Below, in pieces: positions 1 through 8,324 of a stretch of 64,000 nucleotides of DNA. The position numbers and the translations under genes are program-made. Source of the DNA: Anaerolineales bacterium. GTDB taxonomy: Bacteria; Chloroflexota; Anaerolineae; JAAEKA01. Each line of letters opens with the position of its first letter. Positions within the stretch are counted from its first letter, which is position 1. A model generated the notes under the pieces. It was not told the DNA's origin and searched no databases. It was given only the letters and a program-made list of their open reading frames with translations. The DNA is taken from contig JACKBI010000006.1 of assembly GCA_020634615.1 (NCBI GenBank), positions 259,058-323,057 of the forward strand, read 5' to 3'.

Positions 1-1577
1 GTCTACAGGACCTGATCACCCAGGTCGAAACTTTCGGTTTCCACCTGGCGACGCTGGACATCCGCCAGCATTCCGAGCGCCATGCCAGCGCCGTGGCCGA
101 GTTGCTGGGCCGCTACGGCCTGGTGGCGTCCTACGGCGATCTCTCGGAACACCAGCGCCACGACCTGTTGACAGCCGAACTCTACAACCCGCGCCCGCTG
201 ACGCCCGCCCGCCTCGACTTCAGCCCAGCGACCAACGAGACGGTGGAATTGTTTCGCCTGATCCGGCGCGCACACGAGCGTCTCGGGCCGCGCGCCATCG
301 ACTCCTACATCATCAGCATGACCGCCGGCGCGAGCGATGTTTTGATCGTTCTGTTGCTGGCGCAGGACGCCGGCGTCGCCGACTCGCTTGACATTGTGCC
401 GTTGTTTGAGACCGTCCGCGATTTGGAGAACGCCGGAGCGGTCATGGAGGCGCTGTTTACCAATCCTGTTTATCTGGCGCATCTGCGCGCTCGCGGCATG
501 CGCCAGCAGGTAATGATCGGCTACAGCGATTCCAACAAGGACGGCGGGTTCCTGGCGGCCAACTGGGCGCTGCATCGCACGCAGCGTGCGCTGGTCACTG
601 TTTGCAGACGGCACGGTGTCGCACTGACCCTCTTTCACGGGCGCGGCGGCACCATCGGGCGCGGCGGCGGCCCGACCAACGAGGCGATCCTGGCCCAGCC
701 GTCCGGGTCGGTGCGCGGCAGCATCAAAATCACCGAGCAGGGAGAAGTCGTTGCCGACCGATTTGCCAACCCGCACATCGCCAACCGCTACCTGGGGCAG
801 GTGTGCAACGCGGTGCTGCGCGCCGCCCACCGCTCCGATCAGGGCAGCGAGATACCGACTGCCTGGTCGCGTGCGCTGGATGAGCTGGCGAGCCGCGCCG
901 AAATTGTTTACCGGCAACTGGTGCACGACAACCCGGCGCTGGTCGCGTATTTCCACGCCGCCACGCCCATTGCCGAGATCAGCCAGCTCAACATCGGCAG
1001 CCGACCTGCGCGGCGCAAGGCCGGCGCGCAAATCGCGGATCTACGCGCCATTCCGTGGGTCTTTGCCTGGACGCAGACGCGCGTCAACCTGCCCGGCTGG
1101 TTTGGCCTGGGAACAGCCTTCAGCCAGTGGGCCGGTGACCCGCTGGAGCCGGACGCCGACCGTGACCGTTGGACGCTGCTGGCGGAGATGTACCGCGACT
1201 GGGCCTTTTTCCGCACCACCATCGACAACGCGCAGATGTCGCTGCGCAAGGCGGATATGCATATCGCCCGACTCTACGCCGGTCTGGCCGACGAGGCGAC
1301 GCGCCAAGATATCTTTCCGCGAATCAGCGCCGAGTATGAAATAACCGAGCGCGCGTTGCTGCACATCACCGGCCACGATCAGCTTCTGGACAACGAGCGG
1401 TGGCTGCAGACCGCGATCCGGCTGCGCAACCCCTACGTCGATCCCATGAACTACATCCAGGTCGCGTTGCTGCGCCGCCTGCGCCACACCGGCGATCCAG
1501 ACGAAGCCGAGGCGCTGCGCAGCGTTATCCTGCTCAGCGTCAACGGTATCGCCGCCGGCCTGCGGAACACGGGCTGA
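1..1577 (+). CDS. ppc: Phosphoenolpyruvate carboxylase, C-terminal part (5' end outside window)
   Basis: Converts PEP and bicarbonate to oxaloacetate in the cytoplasm, an anaplerotic reaction. The reading frame is open from the window edge (codons begin at base 3), so roughly the last 525 residues of a ~900-residue enzyme are present. The visible start of the frame already carries the conserved HLATLDIRQHSERH segment. Further family signatures are GYSDSNKDGG, the glycine-rich FHGRGGTIGRGGGP loop with its catalytic arginines, and ITEQGEVVADRF. The protein ends VNGIAAGLRNTG, close to the usual QNTG C-terminus that takes part in the active site. A 17-bp inverted repeat follows the stop. Assignment is very secure; only the N-terminal part is missing. 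Confidence 0.97.
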   Translation, partial: LQDLITQVETFGFHLATLDIRQHSERHASAVAELLGRYGLVASYGDLSEHQRHDLLTAELYNPRPLTPARLDFSPATNETVELFRLIRRAHERLGPRAIDSYIISMTAGASDVLIVLLLAQDAGVADSLDIVPLFETVRDLENAGAVMEALFTNPVYLAHLRARGMRQQVMIGYSDSNKDGGFLAANWALHRTQRALVTVCRRHGVALTLFHGRGGTIGRGGGPTNEAILAQPSGSVRGSIKITEQGEVVADRFANPHIANRYLGQVCNAVLRAAHRSDQGSEIPTAWSRALDELASRAEIVYRQLVHDNPALVAYFHAATPIAEISQLNIGSRPARRKAGAQIADLRAIPWVFAWTQTRVNLPGWFGLGTAFSQWAGDPLEPDADRDRWTLLAEMYRDWAFFRTTIDNAQMSLRKADMHIARLYAGLADEATRQDIFPRISAEYEITERALLHITGHDQLLDNERWLQTAIRLRNPYVDPMNYIQVALLRRLRHTGDPDEAEALRSVILLSVNGIAAGLRNTG

Positions 1578-1586
1578 GCCTTTCGA

Positions 1587-1640
1587 GAGATGCCAACTTT
1601 TCCGACTGGGAACCGTCCCGGAGGGAAAAGTTGGCATCTC
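1587..1640. terminator. Long inverted repeat after ppc
   Basis: Two perfectly complementary 17-nt arms (1587-1603 and 1624-1640, sequence GAGATGCCAACTTTTCC and its complement) flank a 20-nt loop with a small GGGA/TCCC inner pairing. It lies between the ppc stop and the next gene. There is no clear T-run, so it may be a weak terminator, an mRNA-stabilising hairpin or a dispersed repeat. Confidence 0.55.
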
Positions 1641-1672
1641 TGCGCAGATCAAGCCGTGGAAAGGATTGAACT

Positions 1673-2125
1673 ATGTCCGAACCGGATTATGCCGCTGAAC
1701 TCGACGCGGTGTTGGCGGTCGTCGATCGCGAGACCAGGGCCTTCTGGGACAAGGACTTCGACGCGTGGTCTCACTGTTGGGCGCACGAAGCGTACACGCG
1801 GACGATGGGCTACTGGCCGTTGGGCGGCGTGTCGGTGGTCGAAGGATGGGACGCGCAAAGCGCGCTGATCCGGCGCATGATGGAGGATATCCCGGCGCCG
1901 AATCCAACCGCCGGACTGGTGCGCCGCGATAACATCAACGCGCGCATCTTCCGCGACGTGGCCTGGCTGACCTTCGACCAGTACGGGCTTGACACCGGCG
2001 ATCCTACCTTCGACATGCCTGGCCTCAGCCGCGAGACGCGCATTCTGGAGCGCCATGGCGACCAGTGGAAACTCGTCTACGTTGGCTGGATGCTGGTTGG
2101 GGAAGAAGTGAAAAACCTGGGCTAA
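1673..2125 (+). CDS. NTF2-like/SnoaL-type small protein
   Basis: A 150-residue protein with the look of the DUF4440/SnoaL NTF2-like superfamily: an N-terminal helical stretch (AVVDRETRAFWDKDFDAW), a middle with WAHEAYTRTMG, and a C-terminal strand pattern ERHGDQWKLVYVGW typical of the last beta-strands of that cone-shaped fold. Members are small ligand-binding or isomerase-type proteins, often of unknown role. No signal peptide or membrane segment is seen. A purine-rich GGAAAGGA sits about 8 bases before the ATG. The specific function cannot be read from the sequence; the fold call is by pattern only. Confidence 0.8.
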   Translation: MSEPDYAAELDAVLAVVDRETRAFWDKDFDAWSHCWAHEAYTRTMGYWPLGGVSVVEGWDAQSALIRRMMEDIPAPNPTAGLVRRDNINARIFRDVAWLTFDQYGLDTGDPTFDMPGLSRETRILERHGDQWKLVYVGWMLVGEEVKNLG

Positions 2126-2140
2126 ACCGCCGGTTTTTGG

Positions 2141-2169
2141 TTGACATCGTCCGTCCCAAATGTTAGGAT
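2141..2169 (+). promoter_or_regulatory. Sigma-70-type promoter of the MalT-like regulator
   Basis: TTGACA (2141-2146), a 17-bp spacer, then TAGGAT (2164-2169). Transcription from it would start about base 2176, at or one base before the ATG at 2177, which would give a leaderless mRNA. Confidence 0.6.
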
Positions 2170-2176
2170 GGTATCG

Positions 2177-4924
2177 ATGAAGACGCCCATCCTCACCACG
2201 AAACTGCACATCCCGTCGCCGCCGCAGAGACTGGTGCCGCGGCCGCGGTTGCTGGAGAAGCTGGAGTCTGACCTGTGCTGCAAGCTGGCGCTTATCTGCG
2301 CACCGGCCGGATTCGGGAAATCTACGCTGGTGAGCGCCTGGGTGCAGGCTGCGCAACCGCGCCGGCATGTTGCCTGGCTCTCGCTGGATGGGAACGACAA
2401 CGAGTTGACGCGCTTTCTGACGTATCTGGTTGTTGCGCTGCGAACCATCGAGGGCAACATCGGACGAGGCGTGCTGGGCTCTCTGGAAGCGTCGGGGGAG
2501 GAGAACGTCGAGGCCGTTCTGACCATCCTGCTGAATGAGATCGCGAAGCTCCCCGGAGAAGTGATCCTCGTCCTCGACGATTACCACGTCATCGAAGCGC
2601 CGCCGATTCACCAGGTTCTCGCGTTCGTCCTCGAACACGCGCCGCCGCAGTTGCATCTGGTCATTGCCACCCGTGAGGATCCGCCCTTGCCGCTGGCGCT
2701 CCTGCGTGCCCGGGGGCAGTTGGCCGAGCTGCGCGGCACGGACCTGCGCTTCACCACTGACGAGGCTGCCGAGTTTCTCAACCAGGCGATGGGGCTGGGA
2801 CTTTCTGGGGAAGACATCGCGGCGCTGGAAAGCCGCACCGAGGGCTGGATTACGGGCCTGCAACTGGCCGCCATCTCGCTGCACGGTCGTAAGGATGCCA
2901 CTACCTTCATCAAGTCCTTCACCGGCAGCCACCGGTTCGTGCTGGACTACCTGATCGAGGAGGTGTTGAACCAGCAGACTGCGGAGGTTCAGGCTTTCTT
3001 GCTCCAGACAGCAATACTCGACCGTCTGACAGGCTCCCTGTGCAACGCCCTCACCGGTCAGAACGACGGCCAGGCGACCTTGGAGATGCTGGAACACGCC
3101 AACCTCTTCATCGTTCCCCTGGATGAGGCGCGGCACTGGTATCGCTATCACCACCTCTTTGCCGAGCTGTTGCGCCAGCGCCTGCATGAAACCCCGCATG
3201 AGCGGGCGTCCGTCCTTCATCAGCGGGCCAGCGAGTGGTACGAACAAAACGGCTTCGCCGATGCATCAATAGAGCATGCCCTGTGCTCCGAGGATTTCGC
3301 GCAGGCGGCGCGGTTGATCGAGGAGCAGGTCGATGTTGTCTGGCAGCGCGGCGAACACGCCAGTCTGCGACGTTGGCTGGAGACGCTGCCGGTCGACGTG
3401 ATCCACTCCAGGCCGCTGCTGTGTATTTTCCACGCCTGGTACCTATTTGTCAGCGGCCAGCAGGCGCTGGCTGACCGCTCGCTTCGCGTGGCCGAGCAGG
3501 CCCTTGGTCCACCCGCTGAGGACGTGTCCGGCGGTGCGAGGCACGAGCCAGACCGTCTGACCGGCGTGGACAGGAGGAAGATTCAAGGCCGGACGGCCGC
3601 GATCCGGGCTTTCATGGATTCCTACCGCGGCAACGTGCCGGGGATCATCCACCATGCACGCCGGGCGCTTGCATTCCTGCCCAAAACGGACACGACCTGG
3701 CTCAGCATGACGGCCATTGTCTGGGGCGATGCGCATGGCTTCGCTGGCGACATGCAGGCAGCCCACGAAGCGCGGGCGGAGGCGTTGAAGGTATGCCAGG
3801 AGGCGGGTGACCTCTACTTCATCATGCTGGCCAGCATGAAGGTGGCCATAACGGTGAGGGAGCAGGGCAGGCTGCACGAGACCCTGGCAATCTGCAGCCA
3901 ACAAGTGCAGCTTGCCAGGGACTGCGGCCTGGCGCAGACGAGACTGATGGGTTTGTTTCTGACGATCCGTGGTGAGGTATTGGCCGAGTCTGGCGACCTG
4001 GAAGGAGCATTGCGAGAGGCGCAGCAGGGGATAGCGTTGGTCACAGGCGGCATCGACATGTCCATGGTCGGCTGGGGCCATCTCTGTCTGGCGCGAGTTT
4101 TGTTCTCCAAGGGGGATCTGGCTGGCGCGGACGCGGCGATTCGCAAGATGGAGAGCATCGCCAGAGAGTCCTTTGTGCCACCCTGGATCATTGGCCAGAT
4201 GGCTGCCTGGCAAACGCGTTTGTGGCTCGTGGAACGCAAGCTGGAGGCGGCCGCACAGTGGATGCGCGACCGCGAGCAGGTGGTCGCGGTAACCCCGCAA
4301 ACGGCGCAAGCTACAGGTTATTTCCCGCTTATCGAGCAGATCATGTTCGCCCGCGTTCTGATCGCTCAGGAGCGGCTGGGTGAGGCAACCGGGTTGCTGG
4401 AAGAACTGTACGCAACGGCGACAGTGCACGACCGGGTGACACGGGTGATCGAGATCCTGAATCTCCAGGCTCTGGCACTACAAGCCGCGAGCGAGACCGC
4501 CCAGGCAATGGCTGTTCTGGAACAATCGCTCGCCATGGCCGAGCCGCTAGGCTTCTTGCAGATTTTCATGGATGAAGGCCCACCGATGGCGATCCTCCTC
4601 TACCAGGCCCTCACGCGCGGCATCGCGCCAGAATACGTCCGCCGGCTGCTGGCAGCGTTCCCTGCGGTCGAAGCGAAGGAACCTGCGCGCTCGGAAACGC
4701 AGCCTTCAGACTCTGGGTTGATCGAGCCGTTGAGCGAGCGCGAGATCGAGGTGCTGCAATTGGTCGCGGCCGGGCTGACCAATCAGGAGATCGCTGGCAG
4801 ACTCTTCCTGTCGCAACACACGGTCAAGGTCCACGCGCGCAACATCTACGGTAAACTTGGTGTCAAGAATCGCACTCAGGCGGCTGCCAGGGGCAAGGCA
4901 TTGGGGATTCTATCCGATAGTTGA
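2177..4924 (+). CDS. MalT-like ATP-dependent LuxR-family transcriptional regulator
   Basis: A 915-residue signal-transducing STAND ATPase with a DNA-binding tail. The N-terminus (MKTPILTTKLHIP) is the usual MalT-family opening. The Walker A is APAGFGKST near residues 42-50, with a Walker B-like LVLDDYH further on. The middle is an alpha-helical TPR-like sensor region. The C-terminus carries a LuxR HTH: LSEREIEVLQLVAAGLTNQE followed by LFLSQHTVKVHARN. The family binds an inducer, oligomerises with ATP and activates transcription. The start at 2177 is preferred over an in-frame ATG at 2168 because the 2168 codon lies within the -10 box. It probably controls the membrane-protein cluster downstream, but no operator was identified. 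Confidence 0.93.
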   Translation: MKTPILTTKLHIPSPPQRLVPRPRLLEKLESDLCCKLALICAPAGFGKSTLVSAWVQAAQPRRHVAWLSLDGNDNELTRFLTYLVVALRTIEGNIGRGVLGSLEASGEENVEAVLTILLNEIAKLPGEVILVLDDYHVIEAPPIHQVLAFVLEHAPPQLHLVIATREDPPLPLALLRARGQLAELRGTDLRFTTDEAAEFLNQAMGLGLSGEDIAALESRTEGWITGLQLAAISLHGRKDATTFIKSFTGSHRFVLDYLIEEVLNQQTAEVQAFLLQTAILDRLTGSLCNALTGQNDGQATLEMLEHANLFIVPLDEARHWYRYHHLFAELLRQRLHETPHERASVLHQRASEWYEQNGFADASIEHALCSEDFAQAARLIEEQVDVVWQRGEHASLRRWLETLPVDVIHSRPLLCIFHAWYLFVSGQQALADRSLRVAEQALGPPAEDVSGGARHEPDRLTGVDRRKIQGRTAAIRAFMDSYRGNVPGIIHHARRALAFLPKTDTTWLSMTAIVWGDAHGFAGDMQAAHEARAEALKVCQEAGDLYFIMLASMKVAITVREQGRLHETLAICSQQVQLARDCGLAQTRLMGLFLTIRGEVLAESGDLEGALREAQQGIALVTGGIDMSMVGWGHLCLARVLFSKGDLAGADAAIRKMESIARESFVPPWIIGQMAAWQTRLWLVERKLEAAAQWMRDREQVVAVTPQTAQATGYFPLIEQIMFARVLIAQERLGEATGLLEELYATATVHDRVTRVIEILNLQALALQAASETAQAMAVLEQSLAMAEPLGFLQIFMDEGPPMAILLYQALTRGIAPEYVRRLLAAFPAVEAKEPARSETQPSDSGLIEPLSEREIEVLQLVAAGLTNQEIAGRLFLSQHTVKVHARNIYGKLGVKNRTQAAARGKALGILSDS

Positions 4925-5039
4925 CTGCTTGCAGCCCGGTGCAGGGCTGTTGCTTGCTCAACAGATGAGGACCGGTTCGCAGAAGCGGCCCGCTTTTTAT
5001 TTCTGTCCCGGATACTCCTCCAAATACCTCCTTCGGGGT

Positions 5040-5069
5040 ATGACACTAACCCCGTCTGACGGTTATGCT
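5040..5069 (+). promoter_or_regulatory. Possible promoter of the DUF4386 gene
   Basis: ATGACA (5040-5045) and TATGCT (5064-5069) separated by 18 bp, about 45 bases before the ATG. The match is imperfect, so this is tentative. Confidence 0.3.
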
Positions 5070-5112
5070 GTGGACGTGACAAGCTGCAAGCTCAATAGAA
5101 AGCGAGAGAATC

Positions 5113-5826
5113 ATGTCCAGAAAAGAGCAACGGACCGCCAGAATCGTGGGAGCATTGTTTCTCATTGCGATGGTTGCGTCGCTGGTGGGCGCAGGTCTCA
5201 TCGAGGCTGGTCTGGCTGCGCCCGACGTCTTGGCCAGCGCGCATGCCGACAGGACCAAGGTGGCATTGGGTGTGCTCCTCGAGCTGATCAACGCGGTGGC
5301 GGTCGTTGGCATCGCCGTCGGGATGTTTCCCCTCTTCAAGAAGGAAAACGAGGCGCTGGCGCTTGGCTACATTGCCTTGCGGATCATCGAGGCGGTGATC
5401 ATCATTGCCGCGGTCATCAGCCCGCTGGCGCTGATAGCGTTGGGTCAGGCCAACTCGACAGCCGCCGCCGATGCTGCCTCGTTCCAAACCATGGGCGCGT
5501 CATTGGTGGCCGTGCGCGCCGTGCTGGTCGGCCAGTTGACTGGCATCTTCTTTGGTCTGGCTGCTCTGCTGTTCTACTACCTGCTGTACCAGTCACGAAT
5601 CGTGCCGCGTTTCATCTCGATTTGGGGTTTGGTGGCGGTCGTGCTGGTGTTGGCGTGGAACATCTCGGAGCTTGTCGGCCTGGAGGTGAGCATCGGGATG
5701 ATTCTGGTTCTTCCGATCATCCTCAATGAGATATTCCTGGGCATTTGGCTGATTGTGAAAGGGTTCGATCCGGCGCCAGCCGTTGCTGTACCCACCCAAA
5801 CAGCCATGACAGGAGTCGGAGGTTGA
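5113..5826 (+). CDS. DUF4386 family membrane protein
   Basis: A 237-residue integral membrane protein of the DUF4386 family. It opens with the typical RKEQRTARIVGALFLIAMVAS segment; about six hydrophobic stretches follow, including one in the middle rich in Ile/Val (EAVIIIAAVISPLALIAL). Family members are uncharacterised multi-pass proteins that often sit next to regulators and reductases. GAAAGCGAGAG upstream of the ATG serves as the ribosome site. It is the first gene of a likely operon continuing through the remnant at 5828, DUF6326 and the acyltransferase. No catalytic residues can be named. Confidence 0.88.
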   Translation: MSRKEQRTARIVGALFLIAMVASLVGAGLIEAGLAAPDVLASAHADRTKVALGVLLELINAVAVVGIAVGMFPLFKKENEALALGYIALRIIEAVIIIAAVISPLALIALGQANSTAAADAASFQTMGASLVAVRAVLVGQLTGIFFGLAALLFYYLLYQSRIVPRFISIWGLVAVVLVLAWNISELVGLEVSIGMILVLPIILNEIFLGIWLIVKGFDPAPAVAVPTQTAMTGVGG

Positions 5827-5827
5827 C

Positions 5828-5887
5828 ATGAAAGCAATCGTGCAGAACAACTACGGCCCCTCCCGTAGGAAGGAGAACCGATCGTGA
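5828..5887 (+). pseudogene. Remnant of a zinc-type alcohol dehydrogenase/quinone reductase N-terminus
   Basis: A 19-codon frame reading MKAIVQNNYGPSRRKENRS, then TGA. The first ten residues match the characteristic opening of medium-chain zinc-type dehydrogenases (MKAIVQ-x-YG), usually followed by SPDVL; here the frame runs into a ribosome site for the next gene instead. It looks like the stub left after an internal deletion fused a lost dehydrogenase gene to the DUF6326 leader. It overlaps the next GTG start by four bases, so translational coupling is possible. Confidence 0.55.
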
Positions 5888-6249
5888 GCGAAATCCAGAT
5901 CAGGCTTTCAGTGCTGTGGATATGCCTGATGTTGACTTACCTGTTGGGAGATGTGCTGCGAATATTCAGCGGCGACTTCCAGGCAGGTCAGATCGGGGGC
6001 ATGCAGGTATCCCAGAACATGTACCTGGGAATGGCGGTACTGATGGTGATCCCGATCGTCATGGTCTACCTGTCGTTGACGCTGAACAGTCCTGTGATCC
6101 GCTGGGCAAACATCGTCGTCGCGGTCCTCTTCTTGGGGTTCAATCTCGTCGGCCTGCCTACCTACCCGTCTGCCTATGACAGGTTTCTGATCGTCGTTGG
6201 ACTCGTGTTCAACGTGTTGACGATCTGGACTGCATGGAAATGGGTTTGA
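5884..6249 (+). CDS. DUF6326 family membrane protein
   Basis: A 121-residue protein with about four membrane helices, recognisable as DUF6326 by LWICLMLTYLLGDVLRIFSG near the start and by the ending NVLTIWTAWKWV. It starts with GTG at 5884, supported by a strong AGGAAGGAG about 7 bases upstream. The function of the family is unknown. It follows the dehydrogenase remnant with a 4-base overlap and precedes the acyltransferase by 44 bases, so all are probably on one mRNA. Confidence 0.85.
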   Translation: MSEIQIRLSVLWICLMLTYLLGDVLRIFSGDFQAGQIGGMQVSQNMYLGMAVLMVIPIVMVYLSLTLNSPVIRWANIVVAVLFLGFNLVGLPTYPSAYDRFLIVVGLVFNVLTIWTAWKWV

Positions 6250-6293
6250 GCTCGACAATCATCAACTTCAGACTTACGACTGAGAGGAAACAA

Positions 6294-7499
6294 ATGGTAG
6301 CTACTACTGAAAACCAACTAACCAAACAAGCTGTGGCAAAGGCGACTCCCAAAGTGGCCACCCGCCTGTTCTTTGTCGATCACTTGCGCGCGGCGCTGAT
6401 CATCCTGGTGGTGCTGCACCATGTGGCGCTGGTCTATGGAGGCATTTCGCCGTTCTATTACCTGGAGCCGCCGATCGGCAACCTGGCGGCGTTCGTGGTG
6501 CCGATGATCTTCGTTCTGCTCAACCAGGCGTGGTTCATGGGAGCGCTCTTCCTCCTCGCCGGCTATTTCACGCCGGCGTCCTATGACCGCAAGGGGGCAG
6601 GATCCTTTATTAAGGGCCGGCTGATTCGCCTCGGCATTCCCCTCCTCGTGTGGTACTTCGTGCTGAACCCGATCTCGCAGATCGGCTTCTTCCTGATGCC
6701 GGCCAACCTGACCGGGAACACGACGGAGCTGAGCTGGCAGGTCTTCTGGCAGGCATATCCCAAACTCGTGGGTCTAGGGCCGATGTGGTTTGTCGCCCTG
6801 CTGCTGATCTTCTGCTTCGGCTATGTGGCGTGGCGGCAGATTACCAGGAACCGGGCGGCAGCGCATGAATCCTCGACGCCCCGGTACTGGCAGATCGGCG
6901 TGTTTATCCTGGCGCTGGCGCTGGCAAGCTATCTGGTGCGGATGGTCATCCCGCTGGGGCGGTCCGTGCTCGGGTTCCCGACTCTGGCCTATCTCCCGCA
7001 GTACCTCGGTTTCTTTATCCTCGGCACGGTCGCGTTCCGTCGTGACTGGCTCCGGAGGTTGCCCGGTTCTATGGGCGCCGTCGGCTTCATCGCTGCGCTG
7101 GTCGCGACGGCAGCTCTCTTCTCGGTTGCCTTTCTCAGCTTCTTGAAGGCGTTGGAGAGCGGAGCGGCGCAGTTTCCCCCGTTCGGGTTTGGGACGTGGC
7201 AGTCGGCTGTGTATGCCCTGTGGGACTCGATCTTCGCCGTCGGCATGGTCCTGGCCGCGATCACGTTCTTCCGCAGGTTTCTTGGCGGGCAAAGCAGCTT
7301 CGGCGGCTTCCTGTCGGACCAGAGCTACGCGGTCTACATCATTCACATCCCGATCATCGTTTTCCTTGCCTACGCGCTGAGAGGAGTTGCGCAGCCGCCC
7401 CTGTTCAAGTTCTCCGTGGCGTCCCTCATCGTGTTGACGATCTGTTTCGTCGCCGCCTGGGTTATCCGCAAGATACCCGGAGTGTCGAAGGTCATCTAG
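6294..7499 (+). CDS. Acyltransferase 3 family membrane protein (OpgC-like)
   Basis: A 401-residue multi-pass protein of the acyltransferase-3/OpgC superfamily, which moves acyl groups onto sugars or other surface molecules. After a polar ~20-residue N-terminus comes FFVDHLRAALIILVVLHHVA, carrying the family's conserved Arg and His in the first helix region. About ten hydrophobic segments follow. A late SDQSYAVYIIHIPIIVF segment matches the conserved SY-x-IY-x-xH-x-P motif. The ATG at 6294 is chosen because GAGAGGA lies 6-10 bases upstream; in-frame upstream codons lack a ribosome site. The acceptor is not predictable. It is the last large gene of the LuxR-associated cluster. Confidence 0.9.
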   Translation: MVATTENQLTKQAVAKATPKVATRLFFVDHLRAALIILVVLHHVALVYGGISPFYYLEPPIGNLAAFVVPMIFVLLNQAWFMGALFLLAGYFTPASYDRKGAGSFIKGRLIRLGIPLLVWYFVLNPISQIGFFLMPANLTGNTTELSWQVFWQAYPKLVGLGPMWFVALLLIFCFGYVAWRQITRNRAAAHESSTPRYWQIGVFILALALASYLVRMVIPLGRSVLGFPTLAYLPQYLGFFILGTVAFRRDWLRRLPGSMGAVGFIAALVATAALFSVAFLSFLKALESGAAQFPPFGFGTWQSAVYALWDSIFAVGMVLAAITFFRRFLGGQSSFGGFLSDQSYAVYIIHIPIIVFLAYALRGVAQPPLFKFSVASLIVLTICFVAAWVIRKIPGVSKVI

Positions 7500-7601
7500 C
7501 CGACCATGTGGTTCACAGCGCGCGATGTCGGCTGCGGTCCCTCTGGTCGTTGCCCGTGATTCCCAACCGATTCAACCTTTTTCACAATGGAGGCAAAAGC
7601 A

Positions 7602-7784
7602 ATGTCTGGTGAAGTGCAAACAAGCAAAACAACTGGTGTCAGCGGCCTGGTCTTTGTGGGCTGCCTGCTGATCGGACTTGCCGTCGGCATTCTGACAGGG
7701 GAGATGGCGGTCGTGCTTCTGGCCGCGCTGGGTTTCGGCTTTCTCGGCATGGCCATCGTGCGTCTGGCAACCGGGGCCTGGTGA
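7602..7784 (+). CDS. Small two-helix membrane protein
   Basis: A 60-residue protein: a short polar N-terminus (MSGEVQTSKTTGVSG), then two hydrophobic segments (LVFVGCLLIGLAVGIL and VVLLAALGFGFLGMAIV). No known family is recognised. TGGAGGC lies 7 bases before the ATG at 7602; a second in-frame ATG at 7587 overlaps that ribosome site and is less likely. It sits about 100 bases downstream of the acyltransferase. Confidence 0.65.
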   Translation: MSGEVQTSKTTGVSGLVFVGCLLIGLAVGILTGEMAVVLLAALGFGFLGMAIVRLATGAW

Positions 7785-7844
7785 GCAGGCTCAAGCGGCC
7801 GGCAAGACAGCCAATGGCCACCTGACAGCCGCAGAGACCTCGCC

Positions 7845-8105
7845 ATGAAAGACCTCGAACACAAGCTCACACTGGACCGGCCGACGACCTACCAGATCAA
7901 GGTGCCGGGCGAGTTCGACCAGAGTTGGTCAGCGTGGTTCGGGGGGATGACAATCGCAGTTGCGGATAAGGGTGCGCCGGTCACCACTCTGACCGGCGTT
8001 CTCGACCAGGCCGCCCTGCAGAGTCTGTTGCGGCGGCTCTACTCCCTTGGACTGCCCTTGATCTCGGTTGTTTGTGTCGAATGCAGCGAGCAGGGCAGTT
8101 GCTGA
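7845..8105 (+). CDS. Conserved small hypothetical protein
   Basis: An 86-residue soluble protein. The pattern YQIKVPGEFDQSWSAWFGGM followed by TTLTGVLDQAALQSLLRRLY-SLGLPLISV is one I recognise from many environmental bacteria as an uncharacterised small protein, usually in LuxR/MalT or DUF4386 neighbourhoods. It probably forms an alpha/beta fold. The C-terminus has two close cysteines (VECSEQGSC). The role is unknown. It closes the plus-strand cluster. Confidence 0.75.
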   Translation: MKDLEHKLTLDRPTTYQIKVPGEFDQSWSAWFGGMTIAVADKGAPVTTLTGVLDQAALQSLLRRLYSLGLPLISVVCVECSEQGSC

Positions 8106-8324
8106 GGATCTACTGATGAACCTCAAGAACGGAAGTCGGTAACTGGCTCAACACGCCCACCGGGAGATTTTGGCTCCCGGCTACCCACTCCGGGGCGCAA
8201 GCAGCCAGGTAGATGCCCTTTCCGGGCTGCGGAATCTCAGGCCCGCAGGGCCTTTCACCTGGTAGCCCGATCCGTTAACGGTCGGGCAGTCCCGTCATGG
8301 CAGACGGTCGGATCGTCTGAGAAC
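8106..8324. other. Structured intergenic region with several hairpins
   Basis: This gap between convergent genes holds no convincing frame. It contains a CCGGGAG/CTCCCGG hairpin near 8160-8180, a longer structure closed by CCAGGT and ACCTGG (about 8209-8262), and a near-palindrome CCCGATCCGTTAACGGTCGGG around 8264-8284. No T-run follows any of them. It may terminate both flanking genes. Confidence 0.4.

Noticed and set aside
1649..3247. 532-codon open frame on the minus strand
   Set aside because: It spans two unrelated plus-strand genes and the gap between them, has no family pattern, and is typical of high-GC antisense frames.
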